From: Muscardinus avellanarius
Lineage: Eukaryota > Chordata > Mammalia > Rodentia > Gliridae
Reading direction: 5' to 3'
Length of the DNA stretch: 64,000 nt
Assembly (NCBI GenBank): GCA_963383645.1
Contig: OY726558.1
Coordinates: 183,699,634 to 183,763,633 of the forward strand
The stretch's first letter is position 1. Every line of letters begins with the position of its first letter. The notes beneath the pieces were generated by a model, which was not told the origin of the DNA, made no database searches, and saw nothing but the letters and a program-made list of their open reading frames with translations. Positions 47,175-56,905 of this stretch are shown in pieces. The position numbers were made by a program, and so were the translations under genes.

Positions 47175-47950
47175 CACCCCTTTCTAATTTCTTCTCTTTG
47201 AGCTCAGGAAGAACCTGTTCCATGCTTTCAATTGATAGAACATCAAGGTGAAGCCTTATTTCAGGTGTAATTAAGTTTGTTAGAAGTTAATAAAAAAGAA
47301 GCCAGGTGTGGTGGCACACACTTGTAATCCCAGCATTCGGGAGGCTGAGACCTGGAGGATGGCGGTTCGCGGGCAGCCTCAGCTACTTAGTGAGGCCCTC
47401 TGCAACTCAGTGAGTCCTGGTTTCAAAATAAAGAATAAAAAAAAAAAATAGGGCAGGGGGTGTAGCTCAGAGGTCAAATGCCCCTGGGTTCCAGGATCCC
47501 CAGACCCGCAAAAAAAAAAAAAAAAAAAAAAGAAGTTAATCAAAAAGGAGAGTAACTTGTACAAGCCTGACTTAATCAAAGTAAAAATTCTTAAAGCAGA
47601 GACTGAGGTTCTGCTTGATGTGGGGGAGTCTCATGCTGATCCTGCAGAACCAAAGAGGAGTAGTGAACTGCATGACAAGAGAACTTTGTGGTAGGGAACA
47701 ATGGCAGCCACTAGGAGTGGAGCCTGGATTCCAGCCAACGGTCAGTGATGGGTGTGGAAGTAGATTCCTCCCCAGCCCAAGGACCATGTGACTAGGACAA
47801 GATATTGACTTGCAGCCCTCAAAGCAGTGGATCCGCCTACCTCAACCATGCCAGAACTCTGCACCCTCAGGAACAGATCATAAATGTGTGCTCTTCTAAC
47901 ACTCTTAGATTGTGATAATCTGTTAGGCAGCAACATAAAATTAATGCATT
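47175..47950 (+). mobile_element. MaLR-type LTR (MLT1-like), split by a SINE
   Basis: Upstream part ctttgagctcaggaagaacc ... ttcaggtgtaattaagtttg; downstream part agcagagactgaggttctgc, catgccagaactctgcaccc, gtgataatctgttaggcagc. Solo, non-coding, strongly diverged. Confidence 0.65.
47299..47530 (+). mobile_element. B1-dID SINE, older subfamily, long A-tail
   Basis: gccaggtgtggtggcacaca, tgtagctcagaggtcaaatg, gcccctgggttccaggatcc and an A-tail of about 22. Target duplication: agaagttaataaaaaag (47282-47298) and agaagttaatcaaaaag (47531-47547), one mismatch. Confidence 0.97.
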
Positions 47951-48656
47951 CACATAGACCCATACTTTCACTTCAGCTGTCATTAAATATTTTTATTTAC
48001 TATTACTTGAAATGCAGAATAACACCTTACACACAGAAACAATGTTAACACCACCAGCAGTAAGATTCACCAGCATCATATGTTCCCTGGTATTAAGCAC
48101 TAAAAAGAACTCAATGCTGCCTTAGAAGATTGTTGCAAAGAAACAACCTGTCTAATAATGAGAAAATACCAGGACTCAAATTAAGAGACAGGGCAAAACA
48201 AAGAGCCATTATGGGAGGTTCATTCATAAAAGATGAGGAAAGTCAGAATTATTCTCCCACATGAAGCAAATCCTGAATTGAGAATCCATGTGGGATCTGG
48301 ACAATAAAATGATGGCAAAATTCTAATAAATTATATTGGTAAGCTAATATGATATTGAGGTTAGCTTACTTACTTAAATAATTTGTGGATATTTGTATGT
48401 GTATAACTTTCCTACAAATCTAAAATTACTTCAGAATAAAACATTTTTAAGTAACTAATAAGCCTGCCACCGATCAAAATGATAGTCATTTTGACTGAAA
48501 CACCTATATTAATTTTACTAGTTTTTATTTTTCAGGATTCTCATGGAATTCCATTAATCTATATGATATGTGATGTTGTAAAAATCCAACATGGCTTTTC
48601 TGATTGTATAACATTGCACATTAGTCAGACCAAATACAGCAATCAAGAGATCAGAT
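47951..48656. other. Unassigned sequence, no gene seen
   Basis: Nothing recognised. Confidence 0.5.
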
Positions 48657-48860
48657 TTTTTTTTCTTTTAACAATTTTTTATTGAACATAAATAGTATAC
48701 ATTTAAACTATATTTGGTGCCCTCTCCCCCCGCTCCCATTTTCCCTTCCCCTCGCCCACCAATGGTTGTCCAGGTTAACCATGTCATATTCATAATTTTA
48801 CACATGCTCAGATGTAGACCCTCATTAATCAAGATCAGCCTTCTTCCTCTCCTATCCAAT
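48657..48860 (-). mobile_element. Possible 3' end of an unidentified retroelement
   Basis: A T-rich start (complement of an A-tail) followed by a C-rich tract (gccctctccccccgctccca, ttttcccttcccctcgccca), that is a purine tract on the minus strand as in L1 3' UTRs. It does not share the L1 tail seen elsewhere here, so the family is open. Confidence 0.4.
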
Positions 48861-48949
48861 GGATAATTCTATTCCATACTTCCACAGAAAGGAACCTTTC
48901 ACTTACAGAATAATTACCACAGTACACCAATCCAGTTTCCAGTTTAAGT

Positions 48950-49262
48950 GTGGACCCTAAAGATGAATGTGTCAGGTTGTATAGACTGTTATAAAAAAGT
49001 GCCTTGGATCTGGTTATTTGTAAACAGCAGAAACATGTTTCTTGTGGTTATGGAGACTGAGAAATTGAAGAGATGGGTGCCACCAGATTTGGTGTCTGGC
49101 TACTTTTGGGTCACAGATGTCACCTTCTTCTTGTGTGCACACAGAGTGTAAGAGGCAAGGTAGCTCTTTGGGGCTCTTTCAAAACATATTAATCCCATTC
49201 GTGGGGATTCTGCCATTATGACCTTAGTCACATTCAATGGCTCCACAACACACACATATATT
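48950..49262 (-). mobile_element. MaLR-type (MST/MLT1-like) LTR
   Basis: Antisense landmarks: aggttgtatagactgttata, aacagcagaaacatgtttct, gccaccagatttggtgtctg, gtcaccttcttcttgtgtgc, aacatattaatcccattcgt, tctgccattatgaccttagt. Non-coding. Confidence 0.82.
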
Positions 49263-49279
49263 TTTAAGCCAGATTATTT

Positions 49280-49414
49280 TTCTGTTTTTGTGGCAGAGGA
49301 GATGGAATCCAGGGGATTTTTAACTCTGGGCTACACCCCAGACATATTTTATGTTTTATTTGGAAACAGGATCTCACTAAGTAGCTGAGGCTGGCTTCAA
49401 ACCTACACGATCTT
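49280..49414 (-). mobile_element. Truncated B1-dID SINE
   Basis: ggaatccaggggatttttaa, ctctgggctacaccccagac, ctgaggctggcttcaaacct, then it stops at cacgatctt where antisense L1 begins. The outer part of the B1 half is missing. Confidence 0.85.
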
Positions 49415-49845
49415 GGAGTTAAGTGAAATTCAACGTAGTTTTTATTTGCATCTCCCAGATTGCTAATAATGTTGAAGGTTTTTTTCATACATCAGTTCAA
49501 GATGGATCAAAGACTTGGAAATTAGAGCAGATACCTTGCAGTTCTTTGAAGAGTGCATACATAGGTCCAACACTCCCTCACAGAGGCATAGGTACAAACT
49601 TTCTCAACAAGACCCCAAAGGCAGAAGAAACTAAAAGGCAAATCAATACATTGGACTGCATTAAAATAAAGAGCTTCTGTAAAACAAAGGAAACTATAAA
49701 GAACCTCAACAGAGAGCCAACAGAATCGGAAAAAAAATTGCCAATTATTCCTCCAATAGAGGACTAATATCTAGAATATACAGAGACCTTAAGAAACTCA
49801 TCACTAAGAAAACAAACAACCCAATCAAAAATGGGAAAGTAAACT
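49415..49845 (+). mobile_element. Rearranged L1 ORF2 fragment
   Basis: 49415-49490 is antisense L1 (attgctaataatgttgaagg); 49491-49845 is sense ORF2 (agatggatcaaagacttgga, ctgcattaaaataaagagct, tccaatagaggactaatatc, tcaaaaatgggaaagtaaac). The frame at 49423-49767 (114 codons) crosses the junction and so is not a gene. Confidence 0.85.
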
Positions 49846-50019
49846 AAATAGACACTGCACTATTATTATTCTAACTAATTATTACATAATTTGAGAAATT
49901 ACACCTATTTCTCTTCTTTACATATAAAAATAAAGACTGAGTAGTATAAGAATATTAAATGCCATTTTTGAAATTTAATTCTTGGATTTCCAGAAGTCAA
50001 AATATTTATTATTATATAG

Positions 50020-50207
50020 CCGGGTGTGGTGGCTCATGCTTGTAATCCCCGCTATTGGGAGGCAGAGACAGGAGGATCACACAGGTTCGAAGCCAGCCTT
50101 GCTGGCTTAAGAGACCCTGTTTCCAAATAAAATTATATATAAAAAAATAGGTCTTTGAGTGTAGCCCGGAGGTAGAAGGAGTTCCAGGAACCCTAGTACC
50201 ACCAATA

Positions 50208-50251
<44 letters not shown>
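50020..50251 (+). mobile_element. B1-dID SINE, young subfamily, (TA)n tail
   Basis: gccgggtgtggtggctcatg, gctggcttaagagaccctgt, gtgtagcccggaggtagaag, ccaggaaccctagtaccacc, tail (TA)n at 50209-50251. Confidence 0.96.
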
Positions 50252-50254
<3 letters not shown>

Positions 50255-50328
50255 TGTTTGTTTACACATCAATTATATAATACAATTGTCATTTTTTATT
50301 ACTTAAAATGAAACTGCTTCTAAACATT

Positions 50329-50502
50329 TTTTTTGTGTGTGTGTAAATGTATGTTGTTTTGAGGTAGAAGGCAGGGACATTCTATCTCTGAGCTATACCC
50401 TAGCCTTATTTTATTTTCTATTTGGAACTAGGTCTCACTAAGTTGCTGAGGCTGAGAGTCCCAAGTGTTAGGATTATAGATGTATGCCACCATGCCCAGA
50501 GA
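50329..50502 (-). mobile_element. B1-dID SINE, shortened old copy
   Basis: GT-rich tail, aggcagggacattctatctc, tgagctataccctagcctta, gtctcactaagttgctgagg, atgccaccatgcccaga; internal deletion in the B1 half. Confidence 0.88.
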
Positions 50503-50660
50503 AAATTCCTCAGATCTTTAAGCATGTTTGATAGATAACACATCTTAAATCAAGATTATTACATCAAGTGATAGGAAAAATATTACTTCTACTTTACCTT
50601 GTTTCCATTAGTTTATGTTATAATCATTTGTTTTAGTATGATAGAATTAAAATGTAAACT

Positions 50661-50877
50661 GGCAGGGTGTGGTGGCACATGCTTGTAATTCCAGTGCTTG
50701 GGAGGCTGAGACAGGAAGATAGCACAGTTTCAAAGCTAGCCTCAGCTACTTAATGAGACTCTCAGCAACTTAGTAAGACCCTGTTTCCAAATAAAGTATA
50801 AAACAGGGCTGGGGGTATAGTCTGGAGGTAGAAAAGCCCTTGGGTTCCATCCCTAGTACCACATACACACAAAAAAA
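50661..50877 (+). mobile_element. B1-dID SINE
   Basis: ggcagggtgtggtggcacat, gcttgggaggctgagacagg, gggctgggggtatagtctgg, gggttccatccctagtacca. Confidence 0.95.
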
Positions 50878-50930
50878 GTTAAACTGTTTTGATACCTACA
50901 GAATTGACTTCTTTAAGAATTTAGAACTAA

Positions 50931-51204
50931 GCCAGGTGTGTTGGGGCACACTTATAATCTGAGCATTTGGGAGGCTAAGAAAGGAGGATCACAGTTCACA
51001 GCCTCAGCTACTTAGTGAGGCCCATTTCAATTCATTGAAACCCTGTTTCAAAGTAAATAATTAAAAATAATGCTGGGGATGTAGCTCAGAGGTAGAATGA
51101 CCCTGGGTTAAATCCTGAGTACTGAAAAAGAAAGGGGGGGGGGCTGAGTTGTATATCTTCAAGGTAAAATGCCCCTGGGTTCCATCTTAAGTACTGAAAA
51201 AAAA
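50931..51204 (+). mobile_element. Trimeric SINE B1-dID-dID
   Basis: B1 half (gccaggtgtgttggggcaca), first dID (tgtagctcagaggtagaatg ... gagtactg, 51070-51125), short A/G spacer with a G-run, then a second dID (gggctgagttgtatatcttc ... taagtactg, 51141-51195). tagaactaa before and tagatctaa after suggest that the whole trimer shares one target duplication. Confidence 0.9.
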
Positions 51205-51615
51205 TAGATCTAAAAATGTAGCAACTTGAGAAAATATGACACCACCATTTAAAGACTTTTTCTGTTTATTGCACAATTATACTGTTTTCTGTGAATTGGC
51301 TGTTCATATATCTAAGTCCTAGGTTATGTGTATTTTTGGATCACACATTGTTATTTCATGTGATATTTAATATTTGAAAAAAGTTAGTTGTAATTCGTTA
51401 TTATATCTTTTGGAAAGAATGCCAGTACAAAGGACCAGAGAGGTCAAGAGCAAAGAACTTGAAAGTATGAAAAATTGGCAAGGTCTATGATGGCCCTAGA
51501 AAATTGTTATTATTATTGCATGATCAAGTTTAGAGACATCAATAAAGAAAATCATTGGTTAGGGTGGGTCATGTTTTTTTTATCTATTTTCCAAAGTGTA
51601 CCATAAATGTTAAAT
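51205..51615. other. Unassigned sequence between SINEs
   Basis: Nothing recognised. Confidence 0.5.
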
Positions 51616-51681
51616 AGAAAATAGCAAACAAATATAACCTCAATACATATTTATTCCTAAATATGAAGATGTGGGAAAGAA

Positions 51682-51940
51682 GGTCAGGCATGGTGGTGCA
51701 TGATTGTAATCCCACAATTTGGGAGGCTGAGACAGGAGGATCTGTTTGAAGACAGCCTCAGCTACTACTTAGTGAGGTCTTTTACAACTCAGTGAGATGC
51801 TGTTTCAAAATAAGGAATAAAAAATAGAGCTGGGGATATAGTTCAGAGAAAGAATGTCCCTGGATTTCATCCCCAGTACTGAAAAAAAAAAGAAAAAAAG
51901 AAAGAACAAAAGAAAAGGAAAGAAAAAAAGAAAGATAGAA
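51682..51940 (+). mobile_element. B1-dID SINE with GA-rich tail, flanked by a 40-bp duplication
   Basis: ggtcaggcatggtggtgcat, tttgggaggctgagacagga, gagctggggatatagttcag, ttcatccccagtactg and a degenerate (GAAA)n tail to about 51940. 51616-51655 is repeated at 51941-51986 with a 6-base insertion. Confidence 0.95.
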
Positions 51941-51986
51941 AGAAAATAGCAAACAAAAACAAATATAACCTCAATACATATTTATT

Positions 51987-54485
51987 TTCTAATTAGAGAT
52001 TCTAATAAATATTTAATAGTGTGGCAAATTAAATATTCTATGCTTAATAATAATAATAATAATATACTTTCTTTTGGAATGCATGAAGTTTTTAATACAC
52101 ACAGATTTAATGAAGAAAAAGTGAACTGACATATTAAAACATCAAAAGAAAAATTATGAATTAATGAATTAAAAAAATAAAATTATTTAAATAATACCTC
52201 ACCACACTACTTTTAATTTTCTTTTATTTTTTACATTGCTTTTATTTTTGGGGTGCTGGTGGAAAATAAAATTTTTCTACTTAACATGCAAAGTTACCAA
52301 TAAGCAGCTCGATATTTTGTTTTAGTTTTCAATGAAAGGTGACAAATACCTAGCTTAGCAGCCCCACTCCTTGGGGATATAATTAGCTAGCTTGTTTACA
52401 CAAACCCTGTTGAGCTCCTAAGTGTCTATACACAGATTATGTTGGTTACCGTGGGCTGGTTGTGTCCACAGTGGATTCCAATGTGTTCCTCTGCATATAT
52501 TCACTCTTTCCAAAGCTCTCCCTGCTATCATTTAATTAGGATGCAACTAACTGGAGGAAATTAATTTCAATTTAAAATTTTCTACAATTAGGATGAAAGT
52601 GTTTAAACATGGTTGACTTACACTTTACAGCATCAAATTAATTTATGCATACTACCTCAAGTCATTTGTAGCAAGAATATTCAAAATTAATAATAACTAC
52701 CTCAGATTATGCCCTTGCTCCTAGGAAATAGAATGTTTTGCTCCAAAAGTCAGCTTGTCCTTTAACCCATAAAATCCCAAGGTTTCAATTCTGTGAATAT
52801 TTCGATAAAATTGACACAGATACATTAAAATAGGTTGGAAATTACAGTTTATATAAATATTATTAATTAATATACATTATAATTATATGCTTATTTGTAT
52901 GTAATTATAGAGGATAATTTTATGTTATATATAAAATAGTTAAGTATTGGAATAGGAGTTTCATTGCTGGGATAATGGCACAATAAATTTAGGCTAATAG
53001 TTTTTCTTTCAAGATTTAATCACAATTAATCACCTTATAGTAAACCCTGGCTATCTTTAGTTGGGTCTTTCTTTGCATGTAATGATGAAATTAAGAATAT
53101 GTGATTTTAAAGAATAAAATAAACCTAAATCAACAACTTTAAAATATTCAAGGTAATACTCCAATGCCAAACTAAAATTTATATGAGCTCTCTGGATACA
53201 ATCTACAGCCAATGATTTGGTTGTACCTTTGAGATCCCCAGAAGGCCAAGAGAAATATATAAGAAAAGGGAAGGTATAGAGTTTTAAGTAGATCTAAGTA
53301 ACCATATCAGATATAGGGCCGTGAAAGGCAACCATCGCACATCATGATCAAATGTATGCTTTTTTATTTGAGACATGAAAGAAGAGGTGGCCAAACTGGG
53401 GCCAGATGGCAGAGGACCAGGAAGAAAAGTAAAAAGAGAAAGTGAATGAAGTGAATGACCATTTTTCCTTAGGATCTTGCCTGTGAGTATAGAAGAGGAA
53501 TAGGTAGACTATGACTCAAATTCAATAACTATTTCCACTAAGGTATGAACAGACTGAGTCTGTTGTAGGATGAGGGGAATCAACATTCCATTCAAGGAGA
53601 GTTTGAGCATGTGGGAAAGAGGGTATAAGTGGTGGTTCAAAGATTCCCAAGTATAAAAGTAAGGGTGGGCTTACATAGCGCAGTGCGAAGGATTCATTCA
53701 GCATGATAGAAGGGACACATTTTGTTTTAAAAAAATAAAACCTGGAAGGAAAGAGCTGTAGTAGATGTAGACATCAGTGTAGATTTGAGTCAGAAAACAT
53801 AGGTGGAATATACCTCAGTGCTTCATTTTTCTTTTTAAAGAATAAAACCAGGAAGACTTTATGGCAGATTTGTGAAAAATATCATGGGGACACAACAGAG
53901 AAAAAATAGGCATAATAGGAAACAGACTGCTGGAGACAGCTGAGAACCTAAAGGGGCTGAAAACAGTTTTGAGCCACATTCTTCTTTGACATTATTTTAG
54001 CCTATCTACAAATCAGTTTGGGAGATATAAGAGCGTTCTTGATATATTATTTGACTTTCCTTATGCGATTCTAAGTCTATACACATGATATTCTAAATGG
54101 TTAAATACTTAAAAAAATAAGAAAATAAATATTTAAATTGTGTCTTATGCTAGGCATAGATACCCAAAACCAGTGATAATCACCCTTCACCACCAACTCA
54201 GTGGGGAAGGAGGGGTGCTTAAAGGACCAGGCAAACCAGTAGCAATCTCTGGTAAAACTGGGGAAGAGAAAATTAAATAAAAAATAAAGGTGTGGTGGAA
54301 ACACCTAGTGGGATGCTGAGTAATATTTATTTTTCTGAAAAGGGATGGTAAGCCAATAAATTTGGGAGTCTGTGTGACCTAAAGCATCAATGTGCCAGTG
54401 AAAACTTTGCGATTTTTTTCTATCAGTCTTCTGCAAGATCACTACAGGGATATTGCCCTTAAAAATGAGAAAAATACCCAAATTA
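51987..54485. other. Unassigned sequence, no gene seen
   Basis: 2.5 kb without a recognised repeat. Moderate purine richness at 53150-53720 and 53830-53960. No reading frame over about 67 codons and none with a known domain. Confidence 0.5.
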
Positions 54486-54489
54486 TTAT

Positions 54490-56905
54490 GAAATTTCTTT
54501 TATAGATATACTTTTATTTGTGCATTGTATTTAGGCATCAGATTGAGATTCAAAGCAATACATTCATACATGCACATAACACTTGGCCTGTTTCTCTCTA
54601 CTTCCCAAACTCCACTTCCCTTCCTTTCTATACATACATGTGTTATTGGTAATGATGCCTACACATATAGACATAAAATTATTTGAAGGGTTCTCCCACT
54701 TAATCCTACCTCCCTCCGTCCCGTTCTCTAGTCCTCTTCCATTAGTCCTATCTCTCTCCTCATTTATAAAGTGTCTTTTGTTTTCTATTCTGTCTCTAGT
54801 TTCCACATAGGAGAGAATACAAATAACCCTTGACTTTTGGAGACTGGTTGACAATACTTAGCATAATATTTTCTAGTTCCATCTGTTTTCTTGCAAATGA
54901 CATATTATTCTTCTTTGTGGCTGAGTAAAATTCCATTGTGTGTTTATATCACATTTTATTTACTGGACACTGAGGCTGGTTCCATAATTTTGCTACTGGG
55001 AATTGTGTTGCTATAAACATAGGTATGCATGTGTCTCTATAGAATTCTAACTTTAATGCTTTATAAAAAAATACCAAAGTGTGATATAGCTGGCACATTT
55101 GGTGGTACCATTTTTATTTACCTTTTATTTATTTTTTACTACTGCATTGTAGTCATACATCTCAATGGGGTACAAGATGGTAGAGTCATACATGCACATA
55201 TCACTCATTTAGATCTTCCCCAATTCCAACCCCATCCCCTCCCCTTACCTTCTCATGTTTGGCTGAGTGATTGACTTTGATAAGTTTGTGAATGTACATC
55301 ATGTACAGTCTTTGTGCTGATCTCCATAATGGTTGTTCTAATTTAAAATCCCATCAACAGTGTTTAAGAGTTCTTATTTCCCCATATATTCACCAGCATT
55401 TATTATTGTTTGTATTCTTGGTGATTATCATTCTAACAAATTAAATGAGATTTCTGTGTAGATATTTTTTTCCTTTCTCTGATTGCTAATGATGTTGAAC
55501 ATTTTTTTCAAATGTTTTTTGGCCATTTGTATTTCTTCTTTTGAGAAATGCCTATTCAATTCAATTGTCCTTTTCTTATTTGGGGGAGGGGCTTGGGTTT
55601 GATTTTGTTGTTGTCATTTTAGAAAGGAGTAGTTGTCAAAGATCTTTTCTTGTTCTATAGATTTTCTCCTCACAGTCTTTAGTGTTTCCTTTGGTATGCA
55701 TATGCTTTTTTATTTGATGGCATCCTATTTATTGATTCTTGGTTTTACTTTCTGAGCTTTAGGTGTCTTTTTCAGGAAGTTTCTACCAGTGCCTATATAT
55801 TGGAGGGTCAGTCCTATGTTTTCTTTCTGTAATGGCAAAATTTCTGGTCTAATTTCTAAATCTTTAATCTCTTTTGATTTAACTTTTGTTCAGGGTGAAA
55901 AATTGGGATCTAATTTCATTCATGTATGTGTGGATATCCAGTTTTCCCAGCACCATTTGTTTAAAAGGCTGTCCCTCCTCTAGTATATGTGTTTGGGACA
56001 CTTGTCAAAATATATCTGGCTATAAGTGTGAGGATTTGTCTCTCTGTAATATCTATTCCATTGGTCTATGAGGTTCTTTTTATGCCAATACCATGCTGAT
56101 TTTTGTTACTGTACTTCTGTGATACAATTTGAAATCACGTATTGTGATGCTTCAAGCGTGGTCCACCAAGCTTATTATTTCTTTGGCAATTCTAGTCCTT
56201 TGTTCTTCCATATGGATTTTAGGAACAGTTTCTTCCAGCTATATAAAGGATGACATAGATGTTTTTGTAAGGATTGCATTGAAATCTGTAGTTTGCATTG
56301 AATCTGTAGAGGTTTTGGTAGGAATTGCATTGAATCTGTAGATTTTGGTAATATGGACATTTTGGTAATATGGACATTATGACAGTATTTTTTCAACCTC
56401 TCCTAGAATAAAAGATTTATTTTAATTTTCTATGTACTTCTTCATTTTCTTTCTTCAGTAATTTTTATTGTAAAAGTCTCTTACCTCCTTAGATTTATTC
56501 CTAAGTGTTTGATTTGATGCTATTGTGAATAGGATTGTTTTCTGAATTTATCTTTCAGTGAATTTGTGTTTGGCATATAAAAAGGCTAATTATTGATTTT
56601 TGTAAATTGATATGGTATCTGACTGCTTTGCTGAATTTGTATATCAGTTATCTGGTTGAGTTATCAGTTCTTGTCATCTGCAAACAGGTCATATCACTTC
56701 TCCATTCCCTATTTGTATCCCATTAATTTCCTTCTCTAACATAATTGGCTTTGGCTAAAATTTTTAGTACTATTTTGAAAGAGTGATGACAGTGGGTATC
56801 CTTGTTTCTGATTTTAAATGAAATATTTCATTTTTTTCATCATTCCATATGATGTTAGCTTTTGGCTTATCACATTGCTTTTACAATGTGGTGAAAATAT
56901 TATTT
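54490..56905 (-). mobile_element. 5'-truncated L1: ORF2 and 3' UTR, with a nested L1 tail
   Basis: Antisense: tail complement (cttttatttgtgcattgtat), C/T-rich 3' UTR (ctccctccgtcccgttctct), ORF2 end (tagcataatattttctagtt, gtggctgagtaaaattccat), then ORF2 upstream to the polymerase region (ttttcccagcaccatttgtt, ccattggtctatgaggttct, tgtcatctgcaaacaggtca, gatgttagcttttggcttat). Many stops; inactive. An L1 3' end is nested at about 55120-55310. Confidence 0.92.
55120..55310 (-). mobile_element. L1 3' UTR fragment nested in an older L1
   Basis: actgcattgtagtcatacat, caagatggtagagtcataca, ccaaccccatcccctcccct, aatgtacatcatgtacagtc: the same UTR type as at 22462 and 40575. The host L1 stops at ggtggtaccatttttattta and resumes at gctgatctccataatggttg. 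Confidence 0.88.

Noticed and set aside
49423..49767. 114-codon plus-strand reading frame as a possible gene
   Set aside because: It crosses from antisense to sense L1 sequence; the sense part reads as decayed ORF2.
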